64,000 nt of DNA, taken from assembly GCA_002337145.1 (NCBI GenBank), contig DDFK01000004.1:62001-126000 (forward strand), written 5' to 3'. This document shows positions 50,663 to 57,705 of this stretch, in pieces. Both the position numbers and the translations under genes were made by a program. The notes below the pieces were generated by a model. The model was given only the letters and a program-made list of their open reading frames with translations. It was not told where the DNA came from and searched no databases. Source of the DNA: Chitinophagaceae bacterium UBA1930. Lineage in GTDB: Bacteria; Bacteroidota; Bacteroidia; Chitinophagales; Chitinophagaceae. Within the stretch, counting starts at the first letter, position 1. The number at the start of each line of letters is the position of its first letter.

Positions 50663-51349
50663 ATGAAACACAAACTTTTACTCAGCGTTTTTGTTGCAGG
50701 CCTGTTGGCTTCTTGTTCAACTGCCTACAAAAGTGGGCAGACTCCAGATGATGTTTATTATTCACCAGCCCGGGCAGTCAAAGAAGAGGTACAGCAGGAT
50801 GAGTACACTTCTGCAGACAACAATTACCTACGCATGAAAGTGCGTAACTACAACAGGTGGAACTTTATTGACGATTACAGTTACTGGTACGATACCCGTT
50901 ACGATTTTCAGTGCAATTACAATTCTTATTATTCCGCATACTACATTCCACCTTATTATAGCTGGAACGGTTGGTACCATACTTATCAGGGTAGTGTGTT
51001 CTACAATCCTTATTACCAATTGATACCTTATAAGAACCCAACCTATTACGGTAGTACCAGTGCCAGCAATATTACTGCGTACAATATCATAAAAGGCTAC
51101 AATAATATCAATACAAGCTACAATCCAAAAACCGGCTCGGTAAACAGTAGCAATAATTTTGGTGGCCTGGTTAAAAAGGCTTTCTCTTCCAATCCCAATT
51201 CATCTTCAAGCTGGGACAGGCCTGCAAGGACTTTTGATAGTAAGCCGGCTTCTTCTTCTTCTTCAACCAGCAGCAGTGCAGGCGGCAGGAGCGGCGGTTT
51301 TGGAAGCACAGGCAGTAGCAGTGGTGGCGGACGAGGCGGCAGGAATTAA
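50663..51349 (+). CDS. Tyr-rich lipoprotein of unknown function
   Basis: This 228-residue protein starts with a lipoprotein signal, MKHKLLLSVFVAGLLASC, cleaved before Cys18. The middle (~50-150) is exceptionally rich in Tyr, Trp and Asn (DYSYWYDTRYDFQCNYNSYY; YIPPYYSWNGWYHTYQGSVF). The end is a Ser/Gly-rich tail (SSSSSTSSSAGGRSGG). It resembles small envelope lipoproteins of Chitinophagaceae that have no assigned function. The OmpP1-like gene follows after ~92 bases on the same strand, so the two may act together at the outer membrane. No known domain was found. Confidence 0.75.
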   Translation: MKHKLLLSVFVAGLLASCSTAYKSGQTPDDVYYSPARAVKEEVQQDEYTSADNNYLRMKVRNYNRWNFIDDYSYWYDTRYDFQCNYNSYYSAYYIPPYYSWNGWYHTYQGSVFYNPYYQLIPYKNPTYYGSTSASNITAYNIIKGYNNINTSYNPKTGSVNSSNNFGGLVKKAFSSNPNSSSSWDRPARTFDSKPASSSSSTSSSAGGRSGGFGSTGSSSGGGRGGRN

Positions 51350-51441
51350 CCAATGTTTATTGAAACTCAATTATGCAATAAATCAAGCAATCGTTTTGAT
51401 TGGTTTATTATGCAATGCATTATCCTAAACTTACAATCGTT

Positions 51442-52974
51442 ATGAAAAAATATATACTTTTTATAAGTCTGCTTTCTTGTGCACAGGCCTTTGCACAAAG
51501 CCCAGACGAGGCCCTGCGTACAGCATGGTACACACAGAACGGTTCTGCCCGCAATATGGCCACAGGTGGTGTAATGGGTAGCCTTGGTGGTGATATTACT
51601 GCAGCCCATGTAAATCCTGCGGGTCTTGGTTTGTTTAAAACCAACGAGTTTGTTTTTACGCCCGGCTTTAACCTAAACAATAATAAATTCAATTTTCGTG
51701 GCAAGGATACGGCTGTTTCCAAAAACAGCTTTAATTACGGTACCATCGGTATTGTTTTTGGCACGCCCCATAATACCAACGAAAGCAAATGGGTAAGTAC
51801 TGCTTTTTCCATTTCGGTTAACCAGTTGGCCAATTATAATAATCATGTACAGTTTAGCGGGTACAATAATTTCAGCTCTTTTACTGAGCAGTACCTGGAA
51901 GAACTGGTGCGTGACCGGGCCGATACCAATGCTGCGTTGAGCAATTATATTTTTGGTTCATCTTTGGCATTCAGGACATTCCTGGTTGATACCATCCGTG
52001 GTACGAGTGGCGAGGTATTGGGTTACCAGAGTATGGTGCCTATTTCCACTGGTGTCAACCAATCATATAGTGCAACTACAAGGGGCGGTTTCCACGACAT
52101 TGCCTTTGGCTTTGCAGGCAACTTGGCCGATAAGCTGTACCTGGGCGGCAGTATTGATATACCTGTTGTGTCGTACCAGCGTGACCTTACCTATAGCGAA
52201 ACGGATGCTACCAATAACCCTAACAACAATTTTCAAAGTTTTACTTATACCGAAAAATTCAAGAGCACGGGTATTGGTTTGGGGCTGAAGCTTGGCCTGA
52301 TTTATAAGCCACAGGAGTTTTGGCGGATCGGTTTTGCTATCCATACCCCACAACTGATGTCGTTTAAGGACCAGATACGTTCTGCCATTACGGCCAACAC
52401 CGAAAGCTATGCAGGTATAAGAACAGAAACAAGCGATAACTTGAATAGCGGCAATGCCGGGCAAAGGGAATACAGCATGATTACGCCCTGGAGGGCCATT
52501 GCAAGTGCCAGCTATGTGTTTAGGGAGGTAAAGGATACCCGTAAGCAACGTGCTTTTATAAGTGCCGATATTGAGTATGTAAACTATCGTGGATCGAGGT
52601 TCTATGCAGGCAACAGCGAAGATGCAGTTGCCAAAGATTACTTGAAAGTAGTGAACTCCACTATAAAAGATTATTACAAGGGCAACCTGAATTTCCGTTT
52701 GGGCGGCGAACTGAAATTCAACACCTTGATGTTTAGGTTGGGTGGTGCTTTTTATGGCAGTCCTTATGCTGACAAGGAATTGAAGGCAAACAGGATATTG
52801 GCAACCGGCGGCTTAGGCTATCGTAACCATGGGATGTTTATTGACCTTGCCTATTCACATGCATTCAATAAAGATGTTGTTTTTCCTTACCGTTTAAATG
52901 ATAAACCCGATACTTTTTCTGCACAGGGTGGAAGCAGGGGTACGATTGTAATGACTGTTGGGTTTAAGTTTTAA
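51442..52974 (+). CDS. OmpP1/FadL-like outer-membrane beta-barrel protein
   Basis: I chose the ATG at 51442 because it starts the signal peptide MKKYILFISLLSCAQAFAQ. The 510-residue product has the FadL/OmpP1-like N-terminus GSARNMATGGVMGSLGGDITAAHVNPAGLGLF (~25-55), in which the hatch precedes an outer-membrane barrel. Alternating amphipathic strands run through the rest and end GTIVMTVGFKF, with the terminal Phe used by the BAM complex. Family members move hydrophobic compounds, but the substrate is unknown. Just downstream, a short frame ends in the closely similar residues GAIVMSVGFSF, apparently the remnant of a second copy. Confidence 0.88.
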   Translation: MKKYILFISLLSCAQAFAQSPDEALRTAWYTQNGSARNMATGGVMGSLGGDITAAHVNPAGLGLFKTNEFVFTPGFNLNNNKFNFRGKDTAVSKNSFNYGTIGIVFGTPHNTNESKWVSTAFSISVNQLANYNNHVQFSGYNNFSSFTEQYLEELVRDRADTNAALSNYIFGSSLAFRTFLVDTIRGTSGEVLGYQSMVPISTGVNQSYSATTRGGFHDIAFGFAGNLADKLYLGGSIDIPVVSYQRDLTYSETDATNNPNNNFQSFTYTEKFKSTGIGLGLKLGLIYKPQEFWRIGFAIHTPQLMSFKDQIRSAITANTESYAGIRTETSDNLNSGNAGQREYSMITPWRAIASASYVFREVKDTRKQRAFISADIEYVNYRGSRFYAGNSEDAVAKDYLKVVNSTIKDYYKGNLNFRLGGELKFNTLMFRLGGAFYGSPYADKELKANRILATGGLGYRNHGMFIDLAYSHAFNKDVVFPYRLNDKPDTFSAQGGSRGTIVMTVGFKF

Positions 52975-52978
52975 TAGC

Positions 52979-53079
52979 TAAGAGGTTAAAGAGGAAAAGA
53001 GTTAAAGAAGAAATATTAAAGGGGGAAAGATGAGTGCGATGCTCTTTTTCTCCTTTTCTTTTTGAACTCTTATTTTTCA
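52979..53079. repeat. long imperfect palindrome, copy 1
   Basis: TAAGAGGTTAAAGAGG and AAAAGAG (52979-53001) face CTCTTTTTCTCC, TTTTC and GAACTCTTA near 53042-53072, forming an imperfect inverted repeat of about 95 bases. A similar element lies at 53153-53257. Confidence 0.5.
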
Positions 53080-53091
53080 AAATTTTTTATA

Positions 53092-53142
53092 ACAGGAAGG
53101 AGCAGGGGAGCGATTGTAATGAGTGTTGGATTTAGTTTTTAA
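53092..53142 (+). pseudogene. 3'-end remnant of an OmpP1-like gene
   Basis: Read in frame, 53092-53142 gives TGRSRGAIVMSVGFSF and a stop. This matches the last residues of the upstream gene (GGSRGTIVMTVGFKF) at most positions, with mild substitutions. The rest of the gene is missing. This is best explained as the surviving C-terminal end of a duplicated or deleted neighbour. Confidence 0.55.
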
Positions 53143-53152
53143 AACATTATCA

Positions 53153-53257
53153 ATAAGAGATTAAAGAGGAAAAGAGTGGAAGAAGAAGCATTAAACTAGA
53201 AAGGGGAAAGATGCATGCACCCCCCTTCTTTCTCCTTAACTCTTTCAACCTCTTAGC
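53153..53257. repeat. long imperfect palindrome, copy 2
   Basis: TAAGAGATTAAAGAGG and AAAAGAG at the left face CTTTCTCCTTAACTCTTT and CAACCTCTTA at the right, around a GGGGAAAGATG centre shared with copy 1. It ends next to the stop codon of the minus-strand gene at 53260 and may also serve as a terminator there. Confidence 0.5.
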
Positions 53258-53259
53258 CC

Positions 53260-54282
53260 TTAATAATTCTCTGACTTACGTTCTTCTTTAGAAGGCTTTC
53301 TTTTATCATCTACCTCGTAAGGCGATTTAATGGACGGCTGCCCTTTTTTAGTGGGCTTTTCTTTGCCTTCGTTTAGCGGGGCGGGTACCGGCGGGTTGCC
53401 TTTCATGGGGTCAACACCTTGCATATCGGCTTTATAATCAAATAGCTTATTGATGTGTATCCATCTGCCTTCGTTCCATTTAAAGGCCTCGTAATCACCA
53501 TCGGGAATCAATGTTTCCCTTTTGGATGCATCGGGTGTTTTGCTTTCGCTGATCAAATGGTCGAATACGATAGCATCCAGTTCCGGATCGTAATTCATCC
53601 TAGCCCTGCCATCTTTTTTATATTCCAAACAGAACCTGAATGCGGGTTGTGGCGGTTTCAGTTCATCATTTGGATACTGGAAATACCGTCCACCAAATTG
53701 CGGGTTGCCTTTATCGTCAAAAGTCAATACCTCAATCCATTTTTTATTGGTTACTTCATCGTTTTCATCAAAACCCAATAATGTGTAATAGTTTTTATTG
53801 TTGAAGGTCTTGAGAATTATTTTATAGTAGATGGCACCGATCCATCTTTGGTTGTTCCTGACCGAATCCACAGGTCTTTTTGAGTCATCTGAATTGTCGA
53901 ACAAGGGAATCAGCTTTAAGGAACCATCTGCGGTACGCATTTGAATGGCACCTTTTTGCCGTATAGATGCCTGGTCTTTTACCAATTGCCAGGTAAAGAT
54001 GCGGAAAGTGCTGTCTGGTGCATACAGTTTGGAAATGGTATTGATTGAATCGAATGGGTAGTAGAACGAATTGGTTACGCGTAGTGCCCTCACTAGCCCT
54101 TTGGTAAAAATGCTGTCGGATATGTACCGGTCAATGGCTTCTTCCTGCATGATCATTTTGCGTGAATCGTCTTTTATGGACAATTCAATTTTTTTTATTT
54201 CTTTTTCCTGTGCACTTGTTATGGGTTGTGCATGAGAAGCCGATGCAAAAAATACAAATGAAACAAGGGTAGCTATTTTCAT
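53260..54282 (-). CDS. secreted protein of unknown function
   Basis: I chose the ATG at 54282 (MKIATLVSFVFFASASHAQ), a clear signal peptide, over a longer frame from 54330. The ~320-residue mature protein is mostly beta-strand in pattern (WIGAIYYKIILKTFNNKNYYTLLGFDENDEVTNKKWIEV; GGRYFQYPNDELKPPQPAFR). A basic, low-complexity tail follows (PAPLNEGKEKPTKKGQPSIK and similar). It resembles uncharacterised exported proteins conserved in Bacteroidota, and no catalytic residues were recognised. A function cannot be assigned. The downstream intergenic space carries the OmpP1-like remnant and palindromes. Confidence 0.78.
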   Translation of the reverse strand: MKIATLVSFVFFASASHAQPITSAQEKEIKKIELSIKDDSRKMIMQEEAIDRYISDSIFTKGLVRALRVTNSFYYPFDSINTISKLYAPDSTFRIFTWQLVKDQASIRQKGAIQMRTADGSLKLIPLFDNSDDSKRPVDSVRNNQRWIGAIYYKIILKTFNNKNYYTLLGFDENDEVTNKKWIEVLTFDDKGNPQFGGRYFQYPNDELKPPQPAFRFCLEYKKDGRARMNYDPELDAIVFDHLISESKTPDASKRETLIPDGDYEAFKWNEGRWIHINKLFDYKADMQGVDPMKGNPPVPAPLNEGKEKPTKKGQPSIKSPYEVDDKRKPSKEERKSENY

Positions 54283-54365
54283 AAAACTGGTATTGCCAAC
54301 TAAATTACATGTTTGGAAATTGATGTACATGCAAAATGCCCTATGTACCGAAATTTAGGCTTTTG

Positions 54366-54520
54366 TTAATGGTAGGATTGGGGGTTAACCGCCGTCAAGG
54401 CTTTAGCCGTTGACGGGGTAGATAGGCATTGAACCTTACATCAATTTTAATGGTAGTATTGGATAGCAGCCATTGAGTTGAGCTTAATCTCCAAAGCTTT
54501 AGCTGTTGACGGATAGGTTG
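54366..54520. repeat. tandem REP-like unit with two hairpins next to gmhB
   Basis: Two units start TTAATGGTAG-ATTGG (54366 and 54447). Each contains a GCTTTAGC palindrome followed by GTTGACGG (AAGGCTTTAGCCGTTGACGG at 54397-54416; AAAGCTTTAGCTGTTGACGG at 54493-54512). In the first, CCGTCAA/TTGACGG extends the stem. Between them, TTGAACCTTACATCAAT (54430-54446) matches the gmhB 3' end at 16 of 17 bases. Confidence 0.55.
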
Positions 54521-54529
54521 GTTTCTTTA

Positions 54530-55081
54530 TCAAACAAACGCTTTTGCAAATTCAATCAGGCTGTTGAACCTTGCATCAATATCGGGGTGGGGGAAAGGTG
54601 TTTCGGGATTGGTGGTTGCCAGGAAAACGGTTGGTATGCCTGCATTTCGTCCAAAACCCATATCGCTTAGTTTGTTGCCAACCATAATGCTTTTGCTGAA
54701 ATCGATGCTTGCAAAATCTGCCTTTGCCTGATAAGCCATGCCAGGGTTGGGTTTGCGGTTAGGAGAGGCGTCTTCAAGATCGGAGCAGTAATATATTTTA
54801 TCTACCCTGCCACCTGCTGCTGCCACTGTTTGCAGCATATTGTTGTGGATATTGGTTAAATCATCAACAGACATCAGTTTTTTGCCAATGCCTTTTTGGT
54901 TGGTGACCATTACAATGGTGCCAAAGATATTGTTGAGTATGTGCAAAGCTTCTGTAACGCCATCATAAAATTTAAACTCCTGCCAGTTTAAAATATAGTC
55001 TGCTTTTTTTTCGTGGTTGATAACGCCGTCACGGTCCAGGAAAAGTGTCCATGACTTGTCTATATTTTTAAGATCGAGCAT
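54530..55081 (-). CDS. gmhB: D-glycero-beta-D-manno-heptose 1,7-bisphosphate 7-phosphatase (GmhB-like HAD)
   Basis: I chose the ATG at 55081 (MLDLKNIDKSWTLFLDRDGVIN); a longer frame back to 55141 runs through a dispersed repeat. The 183-residue HAD-IIIA phosphatase has the nucleophile motif LFLDRDGVIN (~13-22), motif II VMVTNQKGIGKK (~58-69) and the later SDMGFGRNAG. It removes the C7 phosphate in ADP-heptose synthesis, supported by gmhA next to it. The zinc loop CxH...CxC of classic GmhB/HisB proteins is missing; only one Cys remains (YYCSDLEDASPNRKPNPGM). Histidinol-phosphatase activity is the main alternative. Confidence 0.85.
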   Translation of the reverse strand: MLDLKNIDKSWTLFLDRDGVINHEKKADYILNWQEFKFYDGVTEALHILNNIFGTIVMVTNQKGIGKKLMSVDDLTNIHNNMLQTVAAAGGRVDKIYYCSDLEDASPNRKPNPGMAYQAKADFASIDFSKSIMVGNKLSDMGFGRNAGIPTVFLATTNPETPFPHPDIDARFNSLIEFAKAFV

Positions 55082-55125
55082 AGAAATTTTGAGTGGGTGG
55101 GTTGCAGGAATATGTTCCTCTGTTG

Positions 55126-55141
55126 ATGGGTGCGACGCCAC
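55126..55141 (-). repeat. dispersed intergenic repeat, copy C (core only)
   Basis: On the minus strand this reads GTGGCGTCGCACCCAT, identical to copy A over 16 bases. It lies about 45 bases upstream of the gmhB start, pointing toward the gene. Confidence 0.6.
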
Positions 55142-55178
55142 AGCAGCCGAACCATGAACAGGGGATGGTTACCAAAAA

Positions 55179-55751
55179 TTAAAATAGTTGAGCTTCTACC
55201 AGTTCGCAAATGATATGGCCAAGCATGATATGGCTTTCCTGTATACGTGGCGTATCAGTTGATGGTACATTGATCAGGTAATCGCTTGCCTCTTTCATTT
55301 TGCCACCGGTGGCACCGGTAAAGCCAATGGTAGCAATATTCTTTTGTTTAGCTACTTCGAATGCCTTTAAAATATTGCCGCTGTTGCCACTTGTGCTGAG
55401 GCCAACAATTACATCGCCGCTGTTGCCGATGCCTTCTAACAGGCGGGCATAGATAACATCGTAACTGTAATCGTTTGCTACGGCTGTAAGGTAGGAGGTG
55501 TTGCAATGCAAAGCCTCTGCCGGCAAGGCTTTGCGGTCTTTGTAGAAACGGCCGCTGAACTCTGCAGCCAAGTGCTGTGCATCTGCTGCACTGCCGCCAT
55601 TGCCTGCAAATAAAACCTTGTTGCCATTTTTAAAGGCGGCAACAATTACATCTACTGCCGTTGCTACTGTTTGCTTCAATGTTTCATCTGACAGTATCTG
55701 TTGTTTGGTACTGATGGATGCACTGATAATTTCGTCTATTTTTTGTTTCAT
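55179..55751 (-). CDS. gmhA: D-sedoheptulose 7-phosphate isomerase
   Basis: This 190-residue SIS-domain protein converts sedoheptulose 7-phosphate to D-glycero-D-manno-heptose 7-phosphate, the first step toward ADP-heptose for the LPS core or other glycans. Signatures are LFAGNGGSAADAQHLAAEFSGRF (~47-69), LSTSGNSGNILKAF (~118-131) and a C-terminal helix with ESHIMLGHIICELVEAQLF that holds the active-site Glu/His. The length is normal for GmhA. It is encoded directly upstream of gmhB on the same strand, about 97 bases apart, which supports the pathway call. The protein is cytoplasmic. Confidence 0.95.
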   Translation of the reverse strand: MKQKIDEIISASISTKQQILSDETLKQTVATAVDVIVAAFKNGNKVLFAGNGGSAADAQHLAAEFSGRFYKDRKALPAEALHCNTSYLTAVANDYSYDVIYARLLEGIGNSGDVIVGLSTSGNSGNILKAFEVAKQKNIATIGFTGATGGKMKEASDYLINVPSTDTPRIQESHIMLGHIICELVEAQLF

Positions 55752-55907
55752 GCTTTATTTGGTTGTCCAGGTACTTAAACCGTGGTTTGTAAAATTATAG
55801 GGTCTGGTAACACCACCAAAACTATTCCTTAAAAATTTGTATTCTGTTTAATTCTAATAGTTATTCAATACTGGGTGAAACAGGATTTAGCTAGTAATAG
55901 TGTACAA

Positions 55908-56723
55908 TCAATAACTCTCTTGTTCGTTAGGGAAACTTTTTTCTTTTACATCTTTAATGTATTGCTGTACAGCATTGGTAGCCAGTTGGGCAATATTTAA
56001 GTATTGACGTAAAAAGCGTGGTTTAAATTCGGTGTTGATGCCCAGCATATCATGCATGACCAGTACCTGCCCATCGCAATCGTTACCCGCACCAATGCCA
56101 ATGGTGGGTATGCTTACGCTTTGCGTTACTTCTTTTGCCAGTGCTGCGGGTATCTTTTCCAGCACTACTGCAAAGCAGCCTGCCTCTTCCAATAGTTGAA
56201 TATCCCTTTTTAATTTGTTGGCTTCAGCTTCTTCTTTTGCACGAACGGCATAAGTGCCAAATTTGTAGATGCTTTGTGGCGTAAGCCCCAAGTGCCCCAT
56301 TACCGGTATGCCTGCACTCACAATTTTTTTGATGCTTTCAATAGCTTCTTCGCCACCTTCGAGCTTTATGGAGTGTGCACCGGTTTCCTTCATGATTCTT
56401 ATAGCAGATGCCAGTGCTATTTCGCTATTGCTTTGATAAGTGCCAAACGGTAAATCAACCACTACAAAGCTCCTGTTTACGCCACGTACAACAGATTGTG
56501 CATGGTATATCATTTGGTCCAATGTAATGGGCAATGTTGTTTCGTGCCCTGCCATTACATTGCTTGCACTGTCGCCTACAAGTATCACATCTGTTCCCGC
56601 ACCATCAATGATTTTTGCAAAGGAAAAATCGTAAGCAGTCAACATGGAAATCTTTTCCCCGTTTGCTTTCATTTTCTGTAAAGTATGGGTGGTTACTTTT
56701 TTTACTTCGTTGTGAACTGACAT
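55908..56723 (-). CDS. panB: 3-methyl-2-oxobutanoate hydroxymethyltransferase
   Basis: PanB transfers a hydroxymethyl group from methylene-tetrahydrofolate to alpha-ketoisovalerate, giving ketopantoate for pantothenate and CoA synthesis. The 271-residue protein has ILVGDSASNVMAGHETTLPI (~41-60), with the metal-binding Asp, DLPFGTYQSN (~84-93), KLEGGEE (~113-119) and MGHLGLTPQS (~136-145), all strongly conserved. It is cytoplasmic and decameric in relatives. It seems to be a single-gene unit and is not linked to panC or panD here. The start at 56723 gives a normal N-terminus. Confidence 0.96.
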   Translation of the reverse strand: MSVHNEVKKVTTHTLQKMKANGEKISMLTAYDFSFAKIIDGAGTDVILVGDSASNVMAGHETTLPITLDQMIYHAQSVVRGVNRSFVVVDLPFGTYQSNSEIALASAIRIMKETGAHSIKLEGGEEAIESIKKIVSAGIPVMGHLGLTPQSIYKFGTYAVRAKEEAEANKLKRDIQLLEEAGCFAVVLEKIPAALAKEVTQSVSIPTIGIGAGNDCDGQVLVMHDMLGINTEFKPRFLRQYLNIAQLATNAVQQYIKDVKEKSFPNEQESY

Positions 56724-56820
56724 TTGAAATGTTTTTAATGAGAATAACTGAATATGGCTCTGCGTTAGAATAAAACATATTCAAATGTGCGGTGCAAGGT
56801 AAATGTTCTTTTGGAAATAG

Positions 56821-57705
56821 TCAATGCGTTTTTACTTCTTCGTAAAGGCTCTGTACCAAACCGTCTGCAAGGCCAATTTTGGGCACATGGATTTCTTCAA
56901 TATCGGCCCAGCGCATTACGTTGATGTATATCTGCAATGCAGGTACAATCACATCGGCCCTGTCTTCGCGTAGCTTGTAAACGCCAATGCGTTTTTCCAG
57001 CGAAACAGAAGAAAGTTCTTTGTGGTAATCTTTTAATAGTTCAAGGGTCAATGGCTTGCCTTCTTTCTTTTTGCTTAAGGAGAATACTTTGTTGATGTTG
57101 CCGCCACTACCAATGGCAATCATGGGCAGGGAGCTTTTGGTGTTCTGTTTTAAATGGTCTTTCATGTCGTTCCAGTTCTGTTCGGTTACCATACCTTTTA
57201 ATAAGCGTATGGTACCGATATTGAACGACTCTTTGTATTTGAGTTTGCCATCGGCAAAAAAAGTAAGTTCGGTACTGCCGCCGCCCACATCAATGTATAA
57301 ATAGGAGTGCAGCTTGTCTAGGTTCTCGGCTATATGGTTTTCATAAATAAAGGAAGCTTCTTCATCGCCGCTGATCACTTTTATTTCAATGCCCGTTTCC
57401 AGTTTCACTTTCCGGATAATATCCTGGCTGTTGGCTGCATCCCGCATGGCACTAGTGGCGCAGGCTTTGGTATGTTCAACATCGTATGCTTTTATCAAAT
57501 GGCCAAAGGCCTTCATGGTTTGTATGAACATGCCACGTTTTTCCTTGGATATCTCTCCGTATTCAAACACATCGAAACCCAGCCGCAATGGTACACGTAT
57601 AAGGTTCAGTTTATTGAACTGGGGGTTGCCAAAAGTGTCGGTTACCACATCAACGATCAATAGCCGTGCTGCGTTGCTTCCTATATCAATTGCTGCTAAT
57701 TTCAT
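56821..57705 (-). CDS. ppx: exopolyphosphatase (Ppx/GppA family)
   Basis: This 294-residue protein of the ASKHA fold removes terminal phosphate from polyphosphate or converts pppGpp to ppGpp. It has the N-terminal AAIDIGSNAARLLI (phosphate-1 loop), YIDVGGGSTELTFF (~138-151, phosphate-2) and IAIGSGGNINKV (~195-206). It lacks the C-terminal HD-like domain of long E. coli Ppx, which matches the short form. Its start lies 20 bases inside the end of ppk, so synthesis and breakdown enzymes are translationally linked. It is cytoplasmic. Confidence 0.93.
   Translation of the reverse strand: MKLAAIDIGSNAARLLIVDVVTDTFGNPQFNKLNLIRVPLRLGFDVFEYGEISKEKRGMFIQTMKAFGHLIKAYDVEHTKACATSAMRDAANSQDIIRKVKLETGIEIKVISGDEEASFIYENHIAENLDKLHSYLYIDVGGGSTELTFFADGKLKYKESFNIGTIRLLKGMVTEQNWNDMKDHLKQNTKSSLPMIAIGSGGNINKVFSLSKKKEGKPLTLELLKDYHKELSSVSLEKRIGVYKLREDRADVIVPALQIYINVMRWADIEEIHVPKIGLADGLVQSLYEEVKTH

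Noticed and set aside
56741..56788. TGAATATG/CATATTCA inverted repeat upstream of panB
   Set aside because: Only eight bases per arm in an AT-rich region; too weak to call as an operator.
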